Below are positions 55,625 through 64,000 of a stretch of DNA of 64,000 bases, piece after piece. Location of the stretch: the NCBI GenBank assembly GCA_035048495.1, contig CM068545.1:17691702-17755701 (forward strand). The letters run 5' to 3'. Within the stretch, counting starts at the first letter, position 1, and every line of letters begins with the position of its first letter. The DNA is from Euptelea pleiosperma (lineage: Eukaryota; Streptophyta; Magnoliopsida; Ranunculales; Eupteleaceae). Made by a program: the position numbers and the translations under genes. The notes beneath the pieces are model-generated. The model ran no database searches. It saw nothing but the letters and a program-made list of their open reading frames with translations, and was not told the DNA's origin.

Positions 55625-56425
55625 CCAGCTTATTTGGTTTAGACGGGTTTTGTATTAACTATTAAGTGGATTCCCTATTGGATTGATCATGGCAAAAAAA
55701 ACAACACAGAAAACCCTAAATTAAATTCCCACAAAGAACTAAGTGTGCAACTTGAGCCGCTTGAGCCGGTTGAATAATTATCAAAAAAAAAAAACACTTG
55801 AGCCGGTTGAATATGCTAGAACCTCTACAAATTAAAATCAGAAGGGCATGAGAGTATGAGAATTGACTACATGGCTGTTTGGTTTATTGTTAAGTGGACC
55901 TACAAACCAAAAGTCAGTATTATTGGTGATGTTTAGCCGTGCTATTCAAGAATTATTAGGATACTAAAAGAAAGCTACTAGAAATCACCAGTCAAGATCT
56001 TGAACCAAAATATTTAGATGCAAAGGACTCTCGAGGCCCTATGTAGTGCTTTTTTTTTAACCCATTAAAATGTTAGCTCGTCCCTTGGTGGATATGCTGT
56101 GTATGGAGGGGGATGGTAAAATAAAATTGTTACCTATGGAGGCTGCTTGGAGGGGATGTCGATCCAAGTCACGTACATGGAGTATTAATTTGTAGTCGCT
56201 GTTTGAGGAGTTGTTGAAATCTTGGACTGCGATTTCCATGGCTGTCTTCTGTTCTTTTCCGATACGGGAATCACCATTGATGATGGCTCCGATGTTCGCT
56301 ACTTTGTTATGGTTACTGTCTTCCGCCACTGCGGCCGCTCCATGATGGAGAAGAATTACGAAGAAGATGATGAAGAAGAAGAAATTGAGACAAGAAAATC
56401 TAGTAGAAACAGTAGGGAAAGACAT
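51131..56425 (-). CDS. GLR-D: glutamate receptor-like cation channel (complete, 939 aa)
   Basis: Exons on the minus strand are 56425-56134, 54887-53578, 53230-52915, 52439-52042 and 51634-51131 (2820 bp, phases 1, 0, 1, 0). The domain order matches the other copies: signal peptide 1-30, amino-terminal domain, S1 with ANRS, M1, pore (LGTAVWFTFSTLFFAH), M3 with SYTASLTS, S2 with GCDGDSFVRKYLEN, M4 and tail. Two features differ. Intron 4's donor is GC (TTT|GCAAGT) where B, C and E have GTAAGT. The tail lacks about 40 residues that C and E have between GGN and YVSGYN-like text. GC donors can splice, so the gene may work. If unspliced, the protein would stop soon after exon 4, losing M4. Coding sequence is open throughout. 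Confidence 0.92.
51755..52027. mobile_element. MITE at the edge of GLR-D exon 4 / intron 4
   Basis: Inverted ends (left about TCTGTGGCCCTGGGGTGCAT, right its near-complement) enclose the dispersed CAGCCTGAT module. The right end is only about a dozen bases from the intron 4 donor. B, C and E lack this exact insertion: C and E keep TTTAAGAGTTTT-like text there. Target duplication was not clear. Confidence 0.55.
54979..55098 (+). mobile_element. hAT-like MITE, TTTCGG type (GLR-D intron 1)
   Basis: It starts CAAGGTTTAAAATTTCGG and ends ATTTAAAACCATG, 120 bp. The flanks GTGGGCAT (54971-54978) and TTGGGCAT (55099-55106) agree at seven of eight bases. It sits 20 bases after a decayed GCGGAGCCAGG hAT end. 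Confidence 0.78.
55107..56133. other. Rest of GLR-D intron 1
   Basis: It includes a pure (GA)n run of about 45 bases at 55576-55621 and two copies of TTGAGCCGGTTGAATA near 55763 and 55798. Other text is AT-rich and unrecognised. Confidence 0.5.
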
Positions 56426-56530
56426 TTGGGATTTCACACTATTACGTACATGACATGAACATAAAAGTTTGTTTAATACAGCTCTAATATATATAGAGAG
56501 AGAGAGAGGGAGAAAAATCTTAAAACCTAT
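56426..56530 (-). promoter_or_regulatory. GLR-D promoter-proximal region
   Basis: The minus strand has TATATATATTAG at about 56497-56486, some 65 bases before the start codon, a plausible TATA box, and a CT-rich run just downstream of it in the transcript sense. The rest of the shared upstream block was pushed away by a LINE tail inserted at 56531. Confidence 0.4.
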
Positions 56531-56640
56531 AGAGTTTTTTTTTTTTTTTTTGATAGATAAACTGAATTTTATTAAAAAGAAGCTAAGAGGACAAGATGGC
56601 CTCCCAAGCAACTGAGAGCAAAACAAAAAGAAAACATTTA
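56531..56640 (-). mobile_element. LINE 3' tail upstream of GLR-D
   Basis: On the minus strand, GCTTGGGAGGCCATCTTGTC leads to an AATAAAATTC-like signal and then an A run of about 17. This looks like the 3' end of a 5'-truncated LINE. It separates GLR-D's TATA-like word from the conserved TTGACC-containing block. Confidence 0.6.
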
Positions 56641-56908
56641 AACATTTAAATGGTCAAACTTTAGTAGCCAATTTGAGAAGGAACTCAAATCAGATCAGGC
56701 AAAGAACTTTGCAATCAAGAAATGGACGAATTAACTGTTAAATTGTTGAATGTTTGTTATATGACTTGATGACTCTACGACCATATCAGTCTCTGATTCT
56801 CCTATATATATGGACGCGGTTTTGACTGGATACTCGTCAATTTAAGTTCTAAGGTGAGCGTACCTCATCAAAGACGTCCCCGTTATCAGAAGATAGGATG
56901 GTTCGAAT
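56641..56908 (-). promoter_or_regulatory. Distal conserved upstream block of GLR-D
   Basis: AACATTTAAATGGTCAAACT (containing TTGACC on the minus strand at 56657-56652) and GAAATGGACGAATTAA match the upstream regions of GLR-C and GLR-A respectively. Confidence 0.4.
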
Positions 56909-57305
56909 CAAGGTTTAAAGGAGGCCGTTTTAAAGGATAAACGGACTGGGGGCGTTACTGTTTAAACCGTTTAAACGGATTGAAACGGCCAGGGGCAAAA
57001 ATGGAATTAAACTGATTTTAACGGTTTTTAACGATTTTAACGGAAAAATGGCGCTGAAATTCAAATTTTGAAATTTGAAAAAAAAAAAAATCGGAAATTA
57101 AACGGATTTAACTGCAGTTTTTTTTCACAAAATTTTCAGAATTAAACGGCTGTTTAAACGATTTTAACGGCCGTTAAAACAAAAAAACGGCCGTTTTTTT
57201 CAAAACTGATAAAACGTGTTTAGACTCTTTTAACGGAAACGGGCTTGGGGCGTTACAGTTTAAATGGCCGTTAAAACCGTTTAAACAGCCGTTTTTAAAA
57301 CCATG
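56909..57305 (+). mobile_element. hAT-like MITE, AACGG type (copy 5)
   Basis: It starts CAAGGTTTAAAGGAGG and ends TTTTTAAAACCATG, with a perfect 8-bp target duplication GTTCGAAT at 56901-56908 and 57306-57313. It lies about 480 bp upstream of GLR-D's start codon. Confidence 0.85.
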
Positions 57306-57313
57306 GTTCGAAT

Positions 57314-58735
57314 CTCTCTTACGTGCAGTTTTGGTCTACATCAAGAAGAGCTTTAGAGTAACGTTTCAAACTCTTTTCTCGTCTTTCAAACACGTCATTT
57401 AGTTGTCTAGGCCAAAAGTAAACCCAAACAAATGAATCTAATTAAGCATCCGATTTCTAGGACGCTCCCGCGCCATCTGCACTGGCATAAGCTTCCATGC
57501 CACCTCCAAGCACCAGTACATGGGCATGATCAGAGGTTCTAGCCGCAAAATACTTGATCGAGCTGCTACTTCATGCACCATGCCATGCCACCAAGTAACC
57601 ATTATACCAACTAGTTGCAAGAATCTTTTACGTGTGGACTTGAACCCATGACCACCCACAAGAGGGATGTCACAATCATTTGGTCACAATTCATCAACTA
57701 GATAGTTGCAAAAGATTATTCTTTATACGCCGGTTAACATGTCTAACCAGTGTATCAAGATGGGCCGATGTGGATACCATATCTCACCAACTAATCTCAG
57801 TCGTGCAGTGTCATTGGAAGCATTAATTAATGACGCACATGTAGCATGGCACGTGATACTTGGGCCCCTACTTAAATAAATAGTGTTAGAAATATTGTAT
57901 ATACGCCTAGAGAATATAATTCAGATTAATACTTCTATCAACAAGAATATCCCATGCCAGCTATGTTTGTGCCAACGTGACAAGAATCTTGCTGAATCAA
58001 CATAAAGCTACACTCAAAGAGAACGCAAGTTTCTAAATTATTTGGCCAAAGCCAAGAGAGCTGCCGAGAGTCCAACTCTTCCGAATTGGATTCCCTCCAA
58101 ACAACGTATCAAGGATGGGGATGATCCTCGTCCATCAAGGATAAGATTAATAGAAAGTCTCATAATCGCAAGGCCCTTCCAGAAATGGAGACCTCTCTCT
58201 AGGAAACAGAAATGGAGACTTCCCTGGATTCTAATTAAGCCAACAAATAGGAAGTCTTCATTAGAGTCCCAATCCTTCTAAAGGTAGACTTAGCCCCCTT
58301 CGCAAAATATAAATATATATAGGTCATCAGCAAAGGTATGATCATGGAACTGAAATTCATCAACTATAATATTTACAAGCCACTTCTTCGTGTCCTCAAA
58401 CTTTGGAGTCGGAGTGTTTTTACTAGTTCCCCGTTCAATGTCCAATCGGCAGAGTAACCGAGGTCCCATCTCTGTCAAGACCGGATCTCAAGGATCGTGC
58501 AGTTGAAGATGAATTTTCCCCACACTAGTATATACTGAACCAGGGTTGAGATCCTCAATCCAATCCAAATTTGGGTCCATCCCAAGCTCAGCTCAAGGTA
58601 AGGACAATTCAACCAAAGCCAGACTGAAGGTTATTTTGAGTTGTCGAGCTCAACTTGGGCCCTTCCAAGTTCCACCTCTAGTTACGACGGTACTACGAAA
58701 TACCTTAAGAGTTGGGTATTATCACACTCCTAGTA
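57314..58735. other. Intergenic, possible solo LTR
   Basis: From TGTGGATACC (57769) to TTTTCCCCACA (58525) the edges resemble the LTR ends of the Tat element (TGTGGGTACC ... TTCCCCCACA). No matching 5-bp flanks were found (GCCGA against CTAGT). The remainder has no recognised gene. Confidence 0.3.
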
Positions 58736-59185
58736 GTTGTCTTCCTATAACCCATTTGATGTATGCAAACGTTCTCTTGATTTTTCATAATGGCGGGATA
58801 TCACCTATAGGTGATTGCATTAAATTCCTCAAGCATTACTGCAAAGTGTTCCGGGGAACTTATTAATGAGAGCAAGAGTTCCTTCTCCATGCACTCCAAC
58901 ACCCCTCTCGGTACAATTGAGATTGTTAGGAGGTCCACCAAGTTCATTCACAAGAAATGCCCTTTTAATGAGTTGATGGCCCGTATTCAGAACAAGATCA
59001 ATGGGTGGAAAAATAGTCTTCTCTCTCTTTGGGGCAGGTTCATACTCCTCAGGCACACTTTATCAATAATAGATTATCTACAACAATATAGATCATCAGA
59101 TGGTTACAATGTTCTGATCAGGTCAATATTCTTTTCCTTAATTTTTCTTTTGGCATTGAAGATCTTAGGAGGGAGGGGGACACAT
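58736..59185 (+). pseudogene. LINE reverse transcriptase relic
   Basis: PITHLMYANVLLIFHNGG corresponds to the RT catalytic region of plant L1 LINEs, where YADD has become YANV. After a frame change near 58850 come KSSFSMHSNT and, further on, ELMARIQNKINGWKNSLLSL, matching the conserved post-RT segment. It is a short, broken fragment. Confidence 0.72.
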
Positions 59186-59546
59186 TAATGGTGGGGTCCC
59201 CTCGGATTTGTGCCATGGACTTCATCCCAAAAACACCATGTGGCACACTCTTTCAAGTGGCGGAGCCAGGAGGGGGCCGGGCACATGCCCCACGATCTAT
59301 AAAAGTCTGGTCCACCTCTTAGTAGTGGACCTACACACCAAAAACCAGCCTGTGATTTCTAGCCATTAATAAAGATGACCCATGCAAACTCCCATTTTTG
59401 TCTGCACCATGAGATCTTCCACGTCAACTCCTGTAGCTAGGTAAAATCAATATTCGTCCCAATTTGGACGTTGTTTTGCTCGTCTCAATTGAGAAATAGT
59501 GAACAAGAGAAGGCCAGCATTTAAATTAGGCCGGCATATATATAAA
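59186..59546. other. Downstream flank of GLR-E
   Basis: It contains a hAT-like end (AGTGGCGGAGCCAGG at about 59256) and a dispersed repeat collinear with 50740-50960 downstream of GLR-D. The two 3' flanks were therefore duplicated together with the genes. Confidence 0.5.
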
Positions 59547-62500
59547 CTAAGTGCTAGACGGGAGATGTTCCCGTTCAGGGTCATCAAAGGTAAAAGCATG
59601 GATGCGCCTACCCCTTCCAGGGAAAGACGCTAAACCCAGAAATGGCAGACGTCTCTGAGTATCTGAACTGCCCGTATATGTTATCGGCAATTCTATTTCA
59701 GATGGTGCAGACGTCTGATGTTGTCCTTGGCTGTTGTACCCACTCACATATTGCTCGCTTGAAGAAATCCACTCATCAACATCTTCTACTTGTGCTGAAG
59801 TTGGAGTTTGCTCTGGAAGGTGAAGCTGGCCTTTGTTGAAGTAGACCACTAGTCTCCTTGTTCGATTCCACAAGCTCTCGTCCATTGGAGATGCATTGCC
59901 TCCGTATGCTTGGTGGTGGCGTTGAAAAGTCTTGAGTAGGTGGAGGAGGTATAGTAGAAAGACAACGGTAGAAGTACCCCCAGTGAGGATGAAGAGCCCC
60001 CAAAAGCTATGGAGGCTCAAGCTTTCGTTGTCCATGGTTGAGGAATTTGAACACTCGTCGGACGATTTGAACCATTTCTTCTCCAAATCGGTTATCGTCC
60101 CATTTTCTGATAGTTTTAGAAACGCTTCCGAGAAGTCTGTGGCTATAGGAGAGCCTTTTGGAAAGACCTGAAGGAAGGATAGAAGCCAAGTAGTTTTGTT
60201 AGTTAATGTGTGCATCCTAAAAAAGGTGTATGAACTTACTATTCCTAAATCAATTACACTCTAGAGACTAATGACCGCATGGATGTTTGCCCCATCCTTA
60301 GGTGGATCTACCGACTAAAATTCAGTCTGATTGCTAATTTATAGTCATTGGATCCAAGTACCTAAATATAATGCTTGAATCCCACGGTTGAAAATCAACC
60401 ATGAAAAAGACTAAAATCTAACGGTTATAAACCACCAATCTGCATGATTTTTGGTGTACAAGTCCACATAAGGATGAGCCAAACATCCATTATATGCTGT
60501 CTATATATAAGAGTATGCCACATGGCGTTTTTATGTGCTTCTAGGACAACTGGATCAAAAAATGTGAGGATCAAGGGCAGGCGTCCAAGACCTTAAGAGG
60601 GAAGATTGCAGGCATAATTTGAGAGAGAGTGGTCATTCTCCCTTTAACTATAGATTAAAAGGGTATTTTTGAAAGGGATGTGAGGTAACAAGGTAGACCT
60701 GACGCCACTCACCTCTGCCCTTTGGGCCCACTGATCGCATGGATGTTTAGCCCACCCCTTGTTGGACATACATGCACAAAGTCAGTGGGCCCAAAAGAGT
60801 GTATCATGTGGCGCGTTTTTATGCACACCACATCCCCACAGACAAGTGCGTCCCTCAGCAAAAAAAGATTTCTAGTGTCCATTTTTGTGGGCCATGTTTC
60901 ATCCAAGAGGTGAGAGGGATACATGATGCAAGTGTATCATCAACAAAGGTATGTAAGTGTTTAAGAGTTTTGATGACTACTTACAAAGCCCAGGCCTCCG
61001 AATCTGTAGGTCTGTCCAGTTGACTTGTATCCCTTACAGTATCTGTTGAGGAAGACTCTTTCGTAGGGCAGCTCCAGGAAGGAGGCCGTGATATTTCCGC
61101 TTCTGAATTCATCTGGATAGTCGTATTCATTCGTGATATTCTTGATGCTGCCCGGGTGTAAACCAATTACATTTTCTAAGTATTTACGGACAAACGAGTC
61201 ACCATCGCACCCAACTGTTAAGTTGTTCCTCTTCAATGACTCAATATCCGTCACGGTTGGTTCAAGTCGCTGGACCGTGAGCATGGAGGTGAGACTGGCG
61301 GTGTAGCTGGAGTTCAGGACCAAGACCACGAAGAGCCATACCACGATCACCACTCGAGTGAAGTTGCTATGAATTCTCTCTCCTGCAAAAATGATTCAAT
61401 TGCACTACTGATTAACCCAAATGAAAAGAAGAAAATAAATGGGCTGGGTAGAGAATAGAGGATTTGAATCCCTGGGTACTGGGGAGCTTTTAGGCCCATC
61501 TCAATGGAGTATTGGGCTTTGCAGCTTTTCAGGCCCTTCAACGAAATGAGCTAGGTTTGGGCTTAATTCTTACAAAACATAAGCTTAGACCAAATCAAAT
61601 GACCCAAACTGGGCCTCGCTACATAGGTCTCGGGCTGAGCTCATCTTGACCGGAGCCCGACCTTGAACATCCCCATACCTGGAAAGGAAATCCAACTCCA
61701 ATAATGTACGTACGCTTATATTTCTAGCCACTTATATACTTACTATGTGCAAAGAAGAGAGTAGAGAAGGTGAACCACATCGCGGTGCCGAGTTGATTCT
61801 TCCATGGGCCTCTAAAGTCCGGATTGGATCTGTGTTCCAAGAACCAGACGATGAACATTGTATACATAAAGATTGCACCAGTCCCTAGCCACATCGCCTT
61901 GGTGAAGGGCTTCATGAACATCCATACCTTCTGAGATTCTTCTTGTTTCACCGGAACAATCATCGACAACCCCGACTCTGCGTATGGCTGAGTGAATTCC
62001 ACGTATTTCGATCGATTGGCTAGGATTGTCACATCACCCACCACAGCATCGAATTTCTTCCATCAATTTTGATCCATAACCACAAATGTACATTCTTTAT
62101 CAGATACTAAGAAGCCACAAAAAACATTAAAAAAATCCCACAACACAATACTTTTGAAAGGGCTGTTCTTTGATGCAGAAGTCCCTCAAATTGCAACGTG
62201 GTAGAATCTTTCGGCCTCACTTGCCCCTTCAATGTCTGGCCCACACTATGATAGACCTACACACCAAAAATCAGTGTGCTAGCCCTAGGATTTGAGCACT
62301 TTTTAATCATGAGCCTTATGAACAGGCTTATGAGTTGGTTCCAAGCCCATGATGAAAAAGTGCTCAATTCCAATGGCTAGGAATCACTAATCACGCTGAT
62401 TTTTGGTGTGTGGGTCCACCGAGATATGGGCCAAACATTCAGGGAAGCAGTGGGCCCGAAAGAGGATCAAGTCAAAGTTTGAAAAAAATATCAGAAAGTT

Positions 62501-64000
62501 TTGATTGAAGAGGTAGTGTGAACTGAGAAGAGAGAAGGTTTAGCAAACAATTTCAGTGTTCCTTCTTGAGGTCGCTAAGCTCCGTAAAGATAAGGTCTTC
62601 CCTATAAAGTCAAAAGGCTTTGTAAGGTCGGCCACCGCAAACATGGACTGTCTACAAATTGATCTGGATTCTGGACCATTCGTTTGGTAGGTGTTGCTTT
62701 GTGGATAGGCAGTAACTGAAATTAAATCACACCAACCTCCTAACTCTAATCACCTAAAAGTACATTGAATTTGATATTTCAAAAACTGCTTTGTGGGGCC
62801 ATGTAAAAGAAAGTAAGAAACCAATAAATCAAGGGCAGAGTTTAGCAGAGGATATGTTATAATGTGTTGTGCACCACACAATCATTTTAAGAGATTGAAT
62901 CATCACCTTGAGATAGACCTGCTCCACTAGTTCATCGTAGGAGCCATCGAAGGGCATAAATTCGTATGGAAGATAATATTCTAGACGTTTCACGGCCTCT
63001 TCGAACACATCAATGCAAAAACCCGTGGGATTCTTGCCCTCTTCCACCTTCACGAACTTCTCGAACAAGGCTTTGCCCGGAATACCGATCTTCAGCCGTT
63101 CTGCATCAGTGGGCATGACCCATCCTCTTGGGTCCCGGTTTAGAAGCCCCCCTGGCCAATACAACGGACCACCCAACTCTTGCATGGTCCCACTATCACC
63201 ATTTGTACAGTTCTCTCCATCTTCTTTGCTTATAACACTCTTGGAGAATCCACACTCCGTCGACCAGAATCCCAGCTCTTTGTAACTCTTTCCAACCACA
63301 TTAACGATCTGATAAGCCGTTGAGTGCAATAATTCCCCTTCTTCGAATCGAATTTCACCACTTAAACCACTGAAATTGCTCGATAAGATATTTTCTAACA
63401 ACATTTTCGAGGTACTGTTGTTGGTTAATCTCTCCATGGCTCGGGCAATTGTAGAAATGGTATCATATGACCGGAGCGCGTAAATTCCTGGCTCGAATTT
63501 ATCTTCATCTGGATATTTTGATCGAAGGGTTTTCCGGAATTTGACACGGAAGTCTCCATATGGTGCGGTGGCATCGGAGAAGTAAGTCTTGATTCCTACA
63601 ATACCTTCCATGGAGGAGATAACGGAGGAGTTAACGGCATCGAGGAGGCTTGTTATAGAATCCGTAGTGATCCAGACGGAGTCTTTTCCCATCATTCCCA
63701 TTTGCTTTGCTTCTGTGAACAAATGGGTGGCTAATTGTAACGATGATTGAAGGACGATGAAGACCCTGGACTGCTGGTTATTCTTTAGCTTTTCTAGTTC
63801 TTCTCGAATGGTGGATTTCGGATTAGAGAGAGAAGATAAGGGTGGGAAAGCTGAGCATTTCTCAATTGCTGAGCCTACATCTTTGAGAGCATCAGAGAGA
63901 AGTGTAATGATCCCCGAATCACCACCATAAGTGTCATCTTCATAGATTACTATGACTCTACGCCACTGGTAAGAGCCCACAATGGCGGCCACACATCTCA
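59547..64000 (-). CDS. GLR-E: glutamate receptor-like cation channel (5' end outside window)
   Basis: Exons on the minus strand are (64000)-62907 (exon 2, incomplete), 62056-61744, 61382-60985 and 60167-59547. Exon 1 and the start of exon 2 lie beyond the right edge. The visible protein runs from RCVAAIVGSYQWRRVIVIYE in the amino-terminal domain through S1, M1, the pore, M3 with SYTASLTS, S2 (GCDGDSFVRKYLEN), M4 and a full tail ending EREHLPSST. The intron 4 donor is a normal GTAAGT, unlike GLR-D. Exons and parts of the introns (for example CTTATATACTTACTATGTGC at the exon 3 donor) closely match GLR-D, so these two are recent duplicates. No stop or frameshift is visible. Confidence 0.92.
60255..60535. 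repeat. Dispersed CAGCCTGAT-type repeat in GLR-E intron 4
   Basis: A palindromic stretch: GCATGGATGTTTGCCCCATCC on the left mirrors GGATGAGCCAAACATCCAT on the right, with the module GATTTTTGGTGTAC in between. A second related block follows at about 60713-60850. Related copies lie at 31795-32045, 32225-32420, 50740-50960 and 51755-52027. Confidence 0.6.
62160..62470. repeat. Uninterrupted dispersed repeat in GLR-E intron 2
   Basis: Collinear with 24690-24920 joined to 29654-29870. It shows the structure of that repeat without the CACTA element: ATCATGAGCCTTATGAACAGG spans the insertion point near 62333. Confidence 0.72.

Overview
The window is nuclear DNA of a flowering plant. The genes have introns with consensus plant splice sites, and between them lie plant-type transposons of most major classes, often nested. 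The species cannot be named from this sequence. The best family match of the genes, plant glutamate receptor-like (GLR) channels close to the GLR2 group, is common in woody angiosperms.

The backbone is a head-to-tail array of GLR genes, all on the minus strand. Three complete five-exon copies are present: GLR-B (5664-11391), GLR-C (30838-37965) and GLR-D (51131-56425). A fourth, GLR-E (59547-64000), runs off the right edge. Two relics sit at the left: the first exon and a piece of exon 2 of one copy (538-1068), and only the 3' end of another (about 2510-2880). All complete copies have a signal peptide, an amino-terminal ligand-sensing domain, a split ligand-binding domain, three membrane spans plus a pore loop, and a variable cytosolic tail. 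Introns are at identical positions with phases 1, 0, 1, 0. D and E also share intron and UTR sequence, so they look like the youngest duplicates.

Between and inside the genes: (i) a 10.8-kb Tat-type Ty3/gypsy retrotransposon (12923-23709) with a GATAT target duplication and a large deletion in its reverse transcriptase; (ii) a 4.7-kb CACTA transposon (24921-29653) carrying exon pieces of up to four unrelated host genes (methylthioribose kinase, a DUF538 protein, a GATA factor and a membrane protein); (iii) a second CACTA element (45918-49651) that sits in a foldback repeat and itself holds a Harbinger-like element, which holds a further small element; (iv) a third, small CACTA-like element, Mutator-, hAT- and Tourist-like MITEs, LINE relics, and microsatellites.

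The most unusual observation is a family of small elements with ends CAAGGTTTAAA...TTTAAAACCATG and 8-bp target duplications. Their interiors are almost wholly short self-complementary motifs, of three different kinds (TTTAACGG, ATAACGG or TTTCGG) in different members. Ten copies are placed here, six of them in introns of the GLR genes or just beside the genes.

The GLR genes probably supply related cation-channel subunits that may co-assemble at membranes; this is family knowledge, not something seen here. No RNA gene and no CRISPR array was seen.
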